From assembly GCA_963844805.1 (NCBI GenBank), contig CAWJPU010000001.1:329734-393733 (forward strand): a stretch of 64,000 bases of DNA. The letters are read 5' to 3'. Under the pieces are notes generated by a model that was given only the letters and a program-made list of their open reading frames with translations, did no database searches and was not told where the DNA came from. The position numbers and the translations under genes were made by a program. This document shows, piece after piece, positions 1 to 8,650 of the stretch. The stretch's first letter is position 1, and the number at the start of each line of letters is the position of its first letter. The DNA is from JACCZR01 sp963844805 (lineage in GTDB: Bacteria; Actinomycetota; Thermoleophilia; Solirubrobacterales; Thermoleophilaceae).

Positions 1-186
1 CCCGCCGAGGGCGCCGCGCTTCATGTCGCGGTCGCGCAGGGATCCGTTGCGCACGTCGACGCTGCGGACGCTGTTGTTGCGTATCGACCCCGAGCCGACC
101 GTTAAGGCATAGGAGCTACCCCCAAGTGCGAGGAAGAGCGCGATCGTGGCGACGACGTTGGCGTAGGTGAGGCGCTTGCGGATCAT
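1..186 (-). CDS. Secreted/anchored Asn-Arg-Asp repeat protein (N-terminal part)
   Basis: The gene runs off the left edge, so only 62 codons are visible. It starts at ATG 184-186. Residues 9-25 form a hydrophobic segment ending in ALGGSSYA, which looks like a signal peptide or anchor. After it comes a degenerate 5-10 residue repeat rich in Asn, Arg and Asp (IRNNSVRS, VDVRNGSLRD). The intact protein at 11428 has the same architecture. I know this layout as a recurrent uncharacterised family in Thermoleophilia; the role is unknown, probably on the cell surface. A TAGTGT box six bases before the ATG suggests a leaderless mRNA whose promoter overlaps that of the divergent meaB gene. Confidence 0.72.
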   Translation of the reverse strand, partial: MIRKRLTYANVVATIALFLALGGSSYALTVGSGSIRNNSVRSVDVRNGSLRDRDMKRGALGG

Positions 187-192
187 GTCGCG

Positions 193-202
193 ACACTAAC
201 CT
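193..202. promoter_or_regulatory. Overlapping divergent -10 boxes (repeat protein / meaB)
   Basis: On the minus strand TAGTGT (193-198) lies 6 nt before ATG 186. On the plus strand TAACCT (197-202) lies 9 nt before GTG 212. The two hexamers share two bases, so RNA polymerase probably cannot fire both ways at once. Neither gene has a Shine-Dalgarno sequence. The assignment is by pattern only. Confidence 0.5.
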
Positions 203-211
203 CCCGGCCGC

Positions 212-1159
212 GTGGACGCCACCGAGCTCGGACGGCGACTCAGGGAGGGGGACCGCTCCGCGGCGCCCGCCGCCCTGAACCTGATCGAGGACCGCTCGCC
301 GGGCGCGCGCGAGCAGACCGCGCGGCTGCTGGCCGAGGTCTCCCCCGCCGCCCTGGGCGGCGAGGCGCCGGCGCACCTGGTCGGCGTGACAGGGCCTCCC
401 GGTGCCGGCAAGTCCTCGCTGCTGTCGGCCCTGGTGGCCCACTGGCGCGCCGCCGGCCGCACCGTGGCGGTACTGGCCGTGGATCCGTCGAGCAAGCGCT
501 CGGGCGGATCGCTGCTGGGCGACCGCGCCCGGATCGACCACGACCCCCGCGACGATGGCGTGCTGATCCGCTCCACGGCGGCCGGCGGACGCCTGGGCGG
601 CCTGGCGGCGCCCACCCGCGAAGCCGCCGACGCCCTCGCCGCGGCCTACGACCTCGTCGTGGTGGAGACCGTGGGCGTCGGTCAGTCGGAGACCGACGTC
701 GAGGAGGTGGCCGACACGGTCGCCGTGGTGGTCCAGCCCGGCTCGGGCGACACGCTGCAGTTCCTGAAGGCCGGGATCATGGAGGTGCCCGACGTCCTCG
801 TGGTCACCAAGAGCGACCTGGGCGACGTGGCCCTGAACGCCCGGCGCGACCTCTCGCAGGCGCTCGTGTCGCTCGGCGCCCGCGGGACGCCGGTGGTCGC
901 CGTCTCCTCGCTGCCTCCGCCCGAGGGGATCGACAAGCTGGCCGCGGCCCTGGACGAGCACCGGGCCGGCCTGGACGTGGGCGCCTCGCGCCTGCGGGCG
1001 CGCCGCCGGGCGGCGCTGCGCGAGCTGGTAGCCGAGCACGGCGAGGCTGCCCTGCGCGCGCTCGGCGGGCGCCGGGAGGCCGAGCGCTTCCTCGCGAGCG
1101 AGGAGCCCTCCGCTTCCGTCGCCTCTTTGGTTGCCCGCCTCTCCGAGCGCCTGCGGTGA
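212..1159 (+). CDS. meaB: Methylmalonyl-CoA mutase-associated GTPase MeaB (ArgK family)
   Basis: This is a cytoplasmic G3E-family P-loop GTPase that protects and reloads adenosylcobalamin in methylmalonyl-CoA mutase. The 315 aa length is close to the usual 320-340. Visible motifs are the P-loop GPPGAGKSS (residues 61-69), the family segment VDPSS, the switch region ETVGVGQSE and the base-recognition motif TKSD. The start is GTG 212, directly behind a -10-like TAACCT, so the message is probably leaderless. No mutase gene is in the window. The stop overlaps the start of the next small gene (GTGA), indicating coupled translation. Confidence 0.93.
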   Translation: MDATELGRRLREGDRSAAPAALNLIEDRSPGAREQTARLLAEVSPAALGGEAPAHLVGVTGPPGAGKSSLLSALVAHWRAAGRTVAVLAVDPSSKRSGGSLLGDRARIDHDPRDDGVLIRSTAAGGRLGGLAAPTREAADALAAAYDLVVVETVGVGQSETDVEEVADTVAVVVQPGSGDTLQFLKAGIMEVPDVLVVTKSDLGDVALNARRDLSQALVSLGARGTPVVAVSSLPPPEGIDKLAAALDEHRAGLDVGASRLRARRRAALRELVAEHGEAALRALGGRREAERFLASEEPSASVASLVARLSERLR

Positions 1160-1311
1160 AATTCGCTGCCCAGGCTGTCGCTCTTCTCGCGCTCACGGCG
1201 CTGGTCACGGGGGTGGCTCTTCTCCTGGGTGCGGCCGACCTCGGCACCGCGTTGGGCATCGGCCAGATCGCGTTCGTGGCCGGGCTGGTCTACGTGCTCG
1301 TGCGGGCGTGA
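1156..1311 (+). CDS. Small two-segment membrane protein
   Basis: A 51-residue protein starting at GTG 1156, whose start overlaps the meaB stop codon as GTGA, a typical translational-coupling arrangement. It is almost entirely hydrophobic, with two predicted membrane segments (about residues 4-24 and 30-48) separated by a short GAADLG turn. No family was recognised. The overlap, clean hydrophobic pattern and actinobacterial codon use support a real gene, but the function is unknown. Confidence 0.6.
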   Translation: MKFAAQAVALLALTALVTGVALLLGAADLGTALGIGQIAFVAGLVYVLVRA

Positions 1312-1324
1312 AGCGCGTCCCGCA

Positions 1325-1362
1325 CTCGAAAAATCGTCAGCGGCGCTGACGAATCTATCGAG
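1325..1362. terminator. Intergenic hairpin, family A (CGTCAG/CTGACG core)
   Basis: The inner stem is CGTCAG (1335-1340) with CTGACG (1346-1351) around a CGGCG loop. Outer arms CTCGA (1325-1329) and TCGAG (1358-1362) also pair. It sits between two convergent gene ends, so it probably acts as a bidirectional terminator without a clear U-run. Copies with the same core occur at 12269, 34942 and 62961. Confidence 0.55.
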
Positions 1363-1393
1363 GGGTGTGCGTCGCGGAGCCGCGTGCGGCGCG

Positions 1394-2098
1394 TCAGGCG
1401 TTGCGGTCCACCTGGGAGCCGCCCACCACGGCGTCCTCGCCGGAGTCGAAGCGCACCCAGGCCTTGTTGGTCCCGTCGTAGTCGGGAGCCCAGAGGACGA
1501 GGGTCGCCTCCTCATCGCCCACGCGGCAGCGGTCGGTGCCCTCCTCGTCCAGCCCGCGCCAGATGCGGATGAACGGGTTGTTCTCCCACTCCTCGGCCAC
1601 GGTGGTGGGCTGGCGGTGGCCGGGGTGCAGGCGGGTCTCCCCGGGCAGCTTCATCAGCTTGTCCATGATCGAGCTCCGCAGGTCCGCGAACGTGGTGTGG
1701 CCCGGCGCGCGGGTTCCGCCCACCGTGCCCTTGAACAGGACGTCGGCGGTGATGCAGTCGCTGCCGTTGAACAGGAGGGCGAGGTGGTCCGCGCAGTGGC
1801 CGGGGGTAGGAATGGCCTCGATCTCCAGCCCGCCGGAGGTGACCCGCTCGAGGTCCGGATGGCGCAGCACCGGCACGCCGAAGCGCTCGGCGGTCTCCTC
1901 GACGTCGACCACGTGGTCAGCGTGGTGGTGGGTCACCAGCACGTGGGTGATCTCGGTGCCCTCGCGATCCACGCGCTCGAGCAGCGGGTCGATCACGCCG
2001 TTGCCGTCCACGAGGACGCCGTGGCCGCCGGGCTCGTCGACCACGAGGTAGGCGTTGGAGAGCCAGTCGGGGTGCTCCACGCGCTGGATGACCATCAT
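1394..2098 (-). CDS. MBL-fold metallo-hydrolase (glyoxalase II-like)
   Basis: A 234 aa metallo-beta-lactamase-fold hydrolase. The metal-binding motif HHHADH is near residue 75, followed by further His ligands in TPGHCADH and HPGHR. Its ATG (2096-2098) overlaps the TGA of the upstream alcohol dehydrogenase, so the two are translationally coupled. In mycobacteria a mycothiol-dependent formaldehyde dehydrogenase (mscR/adhE2) is likewise followed by an MBL-fold hydrolase gene. By analogy this enzyme may hydrolyse the thioester (S-formyl-thiol) made by its partner. That substrate is inferred; the fold is directly visible. Confidence 0.85.
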   Translation of the reverse strand: MMVIQRVEHPDWLSNAYLVVDEPGGHGVLVDGNGVIDPLLERVDREGTEITHVLVTHHHADHVVDVEETAERFGVPVLRHPDLERVTSGGLEIEAIPTPGHCADHLALLFNGSDCITADVLFKGTVGGTRAPGHTTFADLRSSIMDKLMKLPGETRLHPGHRQPTTVAEEWENNPFIRIWRGLDEEGTDRCRVGDEEATLVLWAPDYDGTNKAWVRFDSGEDAVVGGSQVDRNA

Positions 2099-3195
2099 GA
2101 GAACTCGATCACGCTCCTTATCCCGTCCTGGGCCTCCATCAGCTGGAAGGCATGGTTGACGTCCTCCAGGCGTACGCGATGGGAGACGAAGGGGTCCACG
2201 TCGATGTCGCCGTCGAGGTAGCGACGGACCAGCTGCGGCACCTGGTCGCGGCCCTTGACCCCGCCGAACGAGGAGCCCGCGATCCGCCGGCCGGTGATCA
2301 GGAAGCGCGGGACCACGTCCAGCGTCTCCCCCTTGCCGGCCACGCCGGCCACCGTGCACAGCCCCCAGCCCATCCGTGCGGCCTCGACCGCCTGGCGCAT
2401 CACGGCCACGTTGCCGGTGGCCTCGAAGGTGTAGTCGGCGCCGAAGCCGCCGGTCATCTCCAGGATCTCGCCGACCGCGTCGGGGCCGCCGGTCATCACG
2501 TCCGTGGCGCCCTGGCCGCGCGCCAGCTCCAGGCGCTCCTCGGACAGGTCCACGCACACGATGCGCCCGGCGCCCTGCAGCCGGCAGCCCGCCACGGCGC
2601 CCAGGCCCACCATGCCGGCGCCGAACACGACGCAGGTCGAGCCGGCCTCCACGCCGGCGGTGAACATCGCCGCGCCCAGCCCGGTGGACAGGCCGCACGC
2701 GAACAGCGCCGCGCGGTCGGGCGGGGCGTCGGGGTCGACCTTGGCCAGCGCGATCTCCGGCATGACGGTGTACTCGGCGAAGGTCGAGGTGCCCATGAAG
2801 TGGCGGATCGGCTCGCCCTCGCGGGCCAGGCGGACGGTCCCGTCGGGCATGTGGCCCTTGTTCTGCTCCTCGCGGATGGCCAGGCACAGGTTGGTGCGCG
2901 GGCTCAGGCAGTGGATGCACTCGCGGCACTGGGGTGAGAACAGCGTGACCACGCGGTCGCCCTCGGCGACGTCGCGCACCCCCTCCCCCACGTTCTCGAC
3001 GATGCCGCAGCCCTCGTGGCCGAGCACGGCCGGGGCGTAGCCGGAGGGGTCGGCGCCCGAGGCGGTGTAGAGGTCGGTGTGGCAGACGCCGCAGGCCTCC
3101 AGGCGCACCAGCACCTCGCCCTCGCGCGGCTCCGCCAACTCCAGCTCCTGCACCTCGAGCGGCTGCCCGAACTCCTCGAGCACCGCAGCCTTCAT
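2095..3195 (-). CDS. Class III zinc alcohol dehydrogenase (S-hydroxymethyl-thiol dehydrogenase family)
   Basis: A 366 aa zinc- and NAD-dependent medium-chain dehydrogenase. The sequence resembles S-(hydroxymethyl)glutathione/mycothiol dehydrogenases that oxidise the formaldehyde-thiol adduct. Visible features are catalytic-zinc ligands in ACGVCHTD and LGHEGCG, the structural-zinc cluster CRECIHCLSPRTNLC, the helix segment FACGLSTGLGAAM and a Rossmann motif near GAGMVGLGAV. The start ATG 3195 (MKAAVLEEF) matches the family N-terminus; an in-frame GTG lies 6 nt upstream. An actinobacterium would be expected to use mycothiol, but the sequence alone does not settle which thiol is used. It is coupled to the downstream MBL hydrolase by an ATGA overlap. 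Confidence 0.9.
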   Translation of the reverse strand: MKAAVLEEFGQPLEVQELELAEPREGEVLVRLEACGVCHTDLYTASGADPSGYAPAVLGHEGCGIVENVGEGVRDVAEGDRVVTLFSPQCRECIHCLSPRTNLCLAIREEQNKGHMPDGTVRLAREGEPIRHFMGTSTFAEYTVMPEIALAKVDPDAPPDRAALFACGLSTGLGAAMFTAGVEAGSTCVVFGAGMVGLGAVAGCRLQGAGRIVCVDLSEERLELARGQGATDVMTGGPDAVGEILEMTGGFGADYTFEATGNVAVMRQAVEAARMGWGLCTVAGVAGKGETLDVVPRFLITGRRIAGSSFGGVKGRDQVPQLVRRYLDGDIDVDPFVSHRVRLEDVNHAFQLMEAQDGIRSVIEFS

Positions 3196-3251
3196 CTTCA
3201 CGGTCGGAAAATTACCCCTGCGGGCATCCTGGCCGCAGTTCGGATGGCCAA

Positions 3252-3818
3252 CTATCGCCCTCCGGGCTCCCGATTCAGATCGGCCAGGTCCTCGGGCGTG
3301 TTCACGCTGCGCACCAGCGGCGGCGGCAGTGCCACCCGCACGGGGTCCAGCGCCTCCACGGTGACGGTCAGGGCCGCGTCGGAGTCCGCGGCGCGGAACG
3401 CGTCGAGCGCCACGGGCGAGTAGACGCCGAACACCGGCTGCAGCACGCCCCCGGCCACCGCCACGGCGGGACTGCCTCCCCCGCCCCCCGCGGCGTCGAC
3501 CAGTGAGCGGCAGGCGTCGGCGGTCACCCAGGCCATGTCGGCCGCGCACACCAGCACGGGCTCGCCCGCCCGCTCGAGGGCGTGGGCGATGCCCACCAGC
3601 GGGTGCTGGGGGTATTCGGGCTCGTCCCAGCGCTCCACCTCCCCCTCGAGGTCCGGCAGGTCGGTGTCCGGCTTGCAGACCACGGCCACGCGGTCGCACA
3701 CCGCCCCCAGGGCGGCGAGCGGCCGGCTGATCAGCGAACGCCCGCGCACCTCCACCGCCGCCTTGGAGCCGCGGCCCAGCCGCCGGCCGGCGCCCCCGGC
3801 CAGCACGGCGCCGATCAA
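3252..3818 (-). CDS. mobA: Molybdenum cofactor nucleotidyltransferase (MobA-like)
   Basis: A 188 aa cytoplasmic nucleotidyltransferase that attaches GMP (or CMP) to molybdopterin. The N-terminal signature LAGGAGRRLG with the following GSKA is the nucleotide-binding loop of the MobA/IspD-like fold. CAADMAWV carries the metal-binding Asp, and VNTPEDL near the C-terminus is also typical. The start is TTG 3816-3818, whose last bases overlap the TGA of the upstream lipoprotein gene (TTGA). fdhD, another molybdoenzyme maturation gene, lies 29 kb away. No molybdoenzyme is in the window. Substrate base (GTP versus CTP) cannot be read here. Confidence 0.85.
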   Translation of the reverse strand: MIGAVLAGGAGRRLGRGSKAAVEVRGRSLISRPLAALGAVCDRVAVVCKPDTDLPDLEGEVERWDEPEYPQHPLVGIAHALERAGEPVLVCAADMAWVTADACRSLVDAAGGGGGSPAVAVAGGVLQPVFGVYSPVALDAFRAADSDAALTVTVEALDPVRVALPPPLVRSVNTPEDLADLNREPGGR

Positions 3819-4219
3819 CCGAGCGCCTCGATGCGGTAGCCGCCGCCCTCGCGGCGGAGCACCAGCTGGTCCACGATCGGCGCCTGGCCCGTCGCCCGGG
3901 TGCGCACGCGCGCCACCGCCTGCCTGGGGTTCACGCGGATGGAGACCAGCTCGATGCTCGGGTTGCGCAGCTCCCGAGCGGTGGAGCGCAGCAGCGAGGC
4001 GCAGTCCTTGCCTCCGGCCCGCCGGCGGGCAGAGGCGGTGAACAGCTCGTTGCAGATCCGCCGGTACTCGCCCTTGCGGGTCGCGGCGTCGAGCTCGGTC
4101 ACCACGCGGGCGACCTGGCGCGGCGCCCCCCTGACCGGCTGCGGGTCCTCGTCGCCGCCCCCGAGGGAGCAGCCGGCGAGGGCCAGGGCCACCAGCGGCA
4201 GCGCCCGCAGCAGCCGCAC
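3815..4219 (-). CDS. Small lipoprotein, NTF2-like
   Basis: A 134 aa predicted lipoprotein. GTG 4219 opens a signal peptide with the lipobox LALAGC ending at about Cys 17. The mature part contains two Cys residues (RRICNELF and KDCASLL) and a beta-rich C-terminus (ELVSIRVNP, AVARVRT, VDQLVLRREGGG). That pattern resembles small NTF2/SnoaL-type lipoproteins frequent in Solirubrobacter relatives. The start overlaps the HAD gene stop (TAGTG) and the stop overlaps mobA, so it belongs to a three-gene coupled unit. Function is unknown. Confidence 0.72.
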   Translation of the reverse strand: MRLLRALPLVALALAGCSLGGGDEDPQPVRGAPRQVARVVTELDAATRKGEYRRICNELFTASARRRAGGKDCASLLRSTARELRNPSIELVSIRVNPRQAVARVRTRATGQAPIVDQLVLRREGGGYRIEALG

Positions 4220-4732
4220 TACGCCGCCGCTTGGGGCGTTACTTCGTCGGCCCACGCGAGCAGGCGCTGGACCTGCTCGTCGGTGAGGCCCTCGTCCGGG
4301 GCGGTCTCCACCAGGAGGGTCGGGGCGCTGCGGGTCGACGCCCAGTGGCGGCAGGAGTCGTCGAGGCTGTCGTCGATCCAGGCGGATGGCCGCCCGCCCG
4401 CGTACTCCTCGATCGCATCGAGCTTCCAGTGAGCCGTGCCGAAGACCGCCCGGCCGTCGAACCTCAGGCAGGGCAGCTCGCGCTGCTCGAGGCCAAGGAT
4501 GTGGGGCAGGTACTCGTTGGCCTTCTCCTCCCAGCCCGTCGCCCAGACCAGCTCGTAGCGGTCGGCGAGGAGCCGCAGCCGGTCGCCGCCGGCGGCGGGA
4601 ATGCAGTGGGCGACGCCGTCTATCCAGTGGAAGGGGCCGGGCAGCTCGGAGACGCCGGGGTCGAAGCCGAACAGGCTCATGAACGCCGTCGACGTCCACG
4701 AACAGGACCGGCTTCCCGCTGCTCGCGCTCAC
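4219..4732 (-). CDS. HAD-superfamily hydrolase, frameshifted near 4679
   Basis: A roughly 170 aa HAD-like hydrolase. The first motif VLFVDVDGV is read from GTG 4732. The rest (SLFGFDPGV through TPQAAA, including WIDDSLDDS and WATGWEEKAN) is in another frame, so one extra base lies near 4679. Both halves are family-like, so a sequencing insertion is more likely than decay. The catalytic Asp pair of motif I (DVDG) is intact. Small stand-alone HAD proteins of this kind resemble the HAD domain of RNA-repair or polynucleotide-kinase-like proteins; the substrate is not known. It is coupled to the downstream lipoprotein gene. Confidence 0.65.
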
Positions 4733-4749
4733 CCCCTGCGAGGATAATG

Positions 4750-5361
4750 ATGACGATGGAGGGCTCTGCACAGGATTCCGTCGGCACTCGGTCGAGCTGG
4801 CTGCGGTGCTACCGCTGCTGGTCCCAGAACCTCGAGGTCCAGCTGCATTACGAGGGGATCCTCAAGGTCGACCCGGGCACCGGCGAGGCCGTGGACCCCG
4901 TCGAGGAGGTCCAGGAGGCCGTCGTCCAGTGCCTCGACTGCCTCCACGACCAGCCTCATCTGAACCTCGTCTCCTACGACGAGGACGGGCGGCGCGTCAG
5001 CCGCATCGAGGCCGTGGAGGACCGCTGGGAGCGGATGGTCACCGGGACCCCGTGGGTGGCGTCCTGCACCGTGGGCGTGGACGGCGACCAGGTCGAGTCC
5101 TGCTCGGGGCCCGAGGCCGCCGACCACCTGGCCTTCGCCGCCTTCGGCGACCACGGCACGCGCGAGTTCTTCACCCACGTGCGCTTCCACAAGCACGAGG
5201 ACGACGGCACGATCGTCATCCACATGCTCGTGGAGCTCTACTCGCGCTCCTCCGAGGAGGCCACCGAGGTGCTCGAGAACGCCTCGCGCGGCGATCTGAC
5301 GATCACCTCACTGGCCGAGGAGTCCCGCCCCCCGGCCAGCGGCGCCTCAGAGGCTCACTGA
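4750..5361 (+). CDS. Conserved protein with two CxxC pairs, unknown function
   Basis: A protein of about 203 aa with two widely spaced Cys pairs, CYRC (about residue 17) and CLDC (about residue 59), which could bind one zinc ion. The remainder is acidic and soluble (HKHEDDG, ELYSRSSEE). Three in-frame ATGs lie at 4747, 4750 and 4756. AGGA (4741-4744) is best spaced for 4750, so I chose that. I did not recognise a family. It is transcribed away from the HAD group and convergent with pckG. Confidence 0.68.
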   Translation: MTMEGSAQDSVGTRSSWLRCYRCWSQNLEVQLHYEGILKVDPGTGEAVDPVEEVQEAVVQCLDCLHDQPHLNLVSYDEDGRRVSRIEAVEDRWERMVTGTPWVASCTVGVDGDQVESCSGPEAADHLAFAAFGDHGTREFFTHVRFHKHEDDGTIVIHMLVELYSRSSEEATEVLENASRGDLTITSLAEESRPPASGASEAH

Positions 5362-5374
5362 GAGCGAGCGCGCC

Positions 5375-7170
5375 CTAGAGCTTCTGCTCGAGCGCGTCGA
5401 GCTGCTCGCGCAGCTCGTCCGGCAGCTTGTCGCCGAACTGGGCGTAGTGCTCGCGCACCTGCGCGAGCTGGGCCTTCCAGTCCTCGGGCTCCACGCTCAG
5501 CAGCTCCTCCATCGCCTCGTCGGAGATGTCGAGGCCGTCGAGGTCGAGCGACTCCGCCTTGGGCACCAGCCCGATCGGCGTCTCCACCGCCTCGGCGTCG
5601 TCGTCGCAGCGCCGGAAGATGTAGGCCAGCACGCGCGAGTTCTCGCCGAAGCCGGGCCACAGGAACTTGCCGTCCTCGTCCTTGCGGAACCAGTTGACCA
5701 TGAAGATCTTCGGCAGCACCGCGCCCTCGCGCCTGCCGATCTCCAGCCAGTGCGAGAAGTAGTCGGCCATGTGGTAGCCGCAGAAGGGCAGCATCGCCAT
5801 CGGGTCGAAGCGCAGCTGGCCCACCTCGCCGGCGGCCGCCGCGGTCTTCTCCGAGCCCATGATCGAGCCGAGGAATACGCCGTGCTCCCACGAGGTGGCC
5901 TCGTGGACCAGCGGCACCACCGTCGCCCGGCGCCCGCCGAACAGGAAGGCGTCGATCGGCACGCCGGCCGGGTCCTCCCAGTTGTCGGCGATCGAGGGGC
6001 ACTGGCCCGCGGGGGTGGTGAAACGGGCGTTGGGGTGGGCGGCCGGCTGGTCGGAGTCCGGCGTCCAGTCGTTGCCGTGCCAGTCGATCAGGTGGCTCGG
6101 GGGGTCGCTCGGTCATCCCCTCCCACCACACGTCGCCGCCGTCGGTCTTCGCACAGTTGGTGAAGATCGAGTTCTCCCGCACGGTGGCCATGGCGTTGGG
6201 GTTGGTCTTCTCGCCGGTGCCGGGCGCCACGCCGAAGAAGCCGTACTCCGGGTTGATCGCGTGCAGGCGGCCGTCGTCGGCGAACTTCATCCAGGCGATG
6301 TCGTCGCCGACCGTCTCGACCTCCCAGCCCTCGAGCGTGGGGATGAGCATGGCCAGGTTGGTCTTGCCGCAGGCCGACGGGAACGCGCCGGCCACGTGCT
6401 TGACCTCGCCCTCGGGCGAGGTCAGCTTGAGGATCAGCATGTGCTCGGCCAGCCAGCCCTCGTCCCGAGCCATGACCGAGGCGATCCGCAGCGCGAAGCA
6501 CTTCTTGCCCAGCAGCGCGTTGCCGCCGTAGCCCGAGCCGAACGACCAGATCTCGCGGGTCTCGGGGAAGTGGACGATGTACTTGTTGTCGGCGTTGCAG
6601 GGCCACGACGAGTTGTCGTTCGGCGCCCCGACCGAGTGCAGGCAGGGCACGTAGTCGCCGTCGTCGCCCAGCGCGTCGAGCGCGGCCTTGCCCATGCGGG
6701 TCATGATCCGCATGGACACCGCCACGTAGGCGGAGTCGGTCAGCTGCACGCCCACGTGGGCGATCGGAGAGCCGATCGGGCCCATCGAGAAGGGCACCAC
6801 GTACATGGTGCGGCCCTGCATGCAGCCGCTGAAGAGGTCGCGCAGCGTCTCCCGCATCTCGTCGGGATCGCGCCAGTTGTTGGTCGGGCCGGCGTCCGCC
6901 TCGTTCTGGGAGCAGATGAAGGTGCGGTCCTCGACCCGGGCGACGTCGCCGGGGTCCGAGCGGGCGAGGTAGGAGTTCGGGCGCTTGGCGTCCGAGAGCT
7001 TCTCGAAGGTGCCGGCGTCGACCAGCTCGCGCACAGAGCTGGTCGTACTCCTCGGCGGAGCCGTCGCACCAGTGAACGGCATCGGGCTGGGCCAGCTCCG
7101 TCACCTCGTCAACCCACGCGCGCAGCTTGGCGTGGGAGGTCGGCGGGGCGGCGGCTGTATTGCTCGGCAT
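5375..7170 (-). CDS. pckG: Phosphoenolpyruvate carboxykinase (GTP)
   Basis: Converts oxaloacetate plus GTP to phosphoenolpyruvate and CO2 at the TCA/gluconeogenesis junction. After correcting two single-base insertions (near 7035 and 6107) the product is about 597 aa, normal for the GTP class. Visible motifs are the kinase P-loop FPSACGKTNLAML, the metal-binding region GDDIAWMKF, NPEYGFFGVAPGTG, and FLFGGRR near the C-terminal half. The start is ATG 7170 with GAGGAG a few bases upstream. Conserved sequence continues in a new frame at each break, so the enzyme is probably intact in the organism. Confidence 0.92.
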
Positions 7171-7220
7171 GGGCTCCTCAGTCGTGGCCTAGGGCGGCGT
7201 AAGGCTACCGACCCAATGCT

Positions 7221-7226
7221 TAGACT
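7221..7226 (+). promoter_or_regulatory. -10 box TAGACT of the sortase gene
   Basis: TAGACT ends 9 nt before ATG 7236, placing the transcription start at or next to the start codon. There is no Shine-Dalgarno sequence. The divergent pckG start is 65 bp away. Confidence 0.45.
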
Positions 7227-7235
7227 CGGGCCTCA

Positions 7236-7838
7236 ATGCGCTCCGTCCTGCGCTTCGTCGCCTCGGTCCTGACCGTGAGCGGGATCCTCCTGATCGCCGA
7301 TGCGGGGGCCACTCTGGCCTGGCAGGAGCCGATCTCCTACGTGACCTCCCTCGTGCGCCAGAACGCGCTGGAGGGCGCGCTCGCGGATGCGCCGGAACGC
7401 GTCCGGAACGGGCAAGCCACTGCCCGGCGACGCGATCGGCAAGATCACCCTGCCGGCCATCGACAAGTCCTACCTGGTGGTGGAGGGCACCGACACCGAC
7501 GACCTGCGCAAGGGCCCGGGGCACTACGACGACACCCCGCTGCCCGGGCAAGCCCGGGACCGTCGGGATCGCCGGCCACCGGACCACGCACGGGGCGCCG
7601 TTTCGCAACATCGACAAGCTGAGCCGCGGCGACGACGTGATCGTGGACACCGTCGACGGGCGCTTCGTTTACGAGGTCGAGATGCAGAAGATCGTCGACC
7701 CCGACCGACCTGTCGGTGAAGGAGCGGGTGGGCTATGACCGGCTGATCCTGAGCGCCTGCCACCCCCTGTACAGCGCTGCTCAGCGGATAGTGGTCTTCG
7801 CCCGGTTCGTCCGGCGGGAGCCCTCGAGGGTGACCTAG
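7236..7838 (+). CDS. Class E sortase, with three frameshifts
   Basis: A membrane-anchored transpeptidase expected to attach secreted proteins to peptidoglycan. Residues 1-27 form the N-terminal membrane anchor. After removing three single-base insertions (about 7395, 7550 and 7708) it encodes about 199 aa. The catalytic His lies in GIAGHRTTHG, the catalytic Cys in LSACHP, and the Arg in the C-terminal VVFARFV. The CHP motif and short length fit class E, the housekeeping sortase type of actinobacteria. No LPxTG or LAxTG substrate was found in the window. It is convergent with a small membrane-protein gene. Confidence 0.85.
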
Positions 7839-7963
7839 ACGCGCTCGATCCTGGCGCCGCTGTCGTCGATCTCGGACTGGTCGCGCGATTCGAAGAAGAG
7901 CACGAGCGCGACGACGAGGGCCAGCGAGATCACCAGCACGGCGAGCCAGTACACGACCTTCAC
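7835..7963 (-). CDS. Small single-pass membrane protein
   Basis: A 42-residue reading frame from GTG 7963 (an alternative GTG is two codons upstream). Residues 3-23 form one membrane helix (VYWLAVLVISLALVVALVLF), followed by a charged tail (ESRDQSEIDDSG). Its stop codon overlaps the convergent sortase stop. The hydrophobic-then-charged layout suggests a real small protein, but there is no homology evidence. Confidence 0.45.
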   Translation of the reverse strand: MKVVYWLAVLVISLALVVALVLFFESRDQSEIDDSGARIERV

Positions 7964-8078
7964 GAACACGCGGCGAGCCTAACGCGGAAGCACTCGCCGG
8001 CGCTCGTCAGGACCGGGCGAACGCCGGTGCGACCGAGGCCGGCACCGGGATCCGATGGAGCCGCTCGCGGCCGCTGCT

Positions 8079-8609
8079 CTACTCCACGGCGCCTTCCGCC
8101 GGAGGGGCGTCGCCGTTGCCCGGCTGCTTGCGGGGCACGAGCACCGCGCGCCTGAACTCGGCGACCAGCGTGCCGTCCTGGTTGAGGACCCGGGTGTGCA
8201 CTTTCACCACGCCGCGATCCTGCTTGGAGCGCGAGGGCGTGACCTCCAACACCTCGGACTCGCAAAACAGCGTGTCGCCGTGGAACACCGGCGCCGGGTG
8301 CTTGAGGTCCTCGGTGGCCAGGTTGGCGATCGCCTTGCCCGACACGTCGCCGACCGACATGCCCAGAGCCAGCGAGTAGACCAGCGGCCCCACCACCACG
8401 TTGCGCCCCTGCTGAGACTGCGCCGCGTACACGTCGTTGATGTGCAGCGGGTGGTGGTTCATCGTGATGAGGCAGAACAGGTGGTCGTCGGCCTCGGTGA
8501 CCGTCTTGGCCGGCCAGTGCTTGTAGGTGGCGCCAACCTCGAACTCCTCGAGATAGCGCCCGTACTGGCGGGCCCCCGAGGCCTCGCGCGTTGCTTGATC
8601 GGTATCCAT
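8079..8609 (-). CDS. MaoC-family hydratase (mesaconyl/itaconyl-CoA hydratase-like)
   Basis: A 176 aa hot-dog-fold enzyme. The core TMNHHPLHIND aligns with the active-site loop of MaoC hydratases. It resembles the actinobacterial subgroup with TMNTQPLH, encoded beside CitE-like lyases in C5-dicarboxyl-CoA (itaconate/mesaconate) breakdown. Supporting segments are VVVGPLVYSLALGMSVGDVSG and PVFHGDTL. The classic Asp of R-hydratases is not in its usual place, as in that subgroup. The gene is divergent from malyl-CoA lyase 178 bp away, so hydration followed by C-C cleavage is a reasonable joint role. The exact substrate is inferred. Confidence 0.82.
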   Translation of the reverse strand: MDTDQATREASGARQYGRYLEEFEVGATYKHWPAKTVTEADDHLFCLITMNHHPLHINDVYAAQSQQGRNVVVGPLVYSLALGMSVGDVSGKAIANLATEDLKHPAPVFHGDTLFCESEVLEVTPSRSKQDRGVVKVHTRVLNQDGTLVAEFRRAVLVPRKQPGNGDAPPAEGAVE

Positions 8610-8650
8610 GAGCGCGACGAATCTAGCGACCAGCCGCTCGGGCTCCCGCC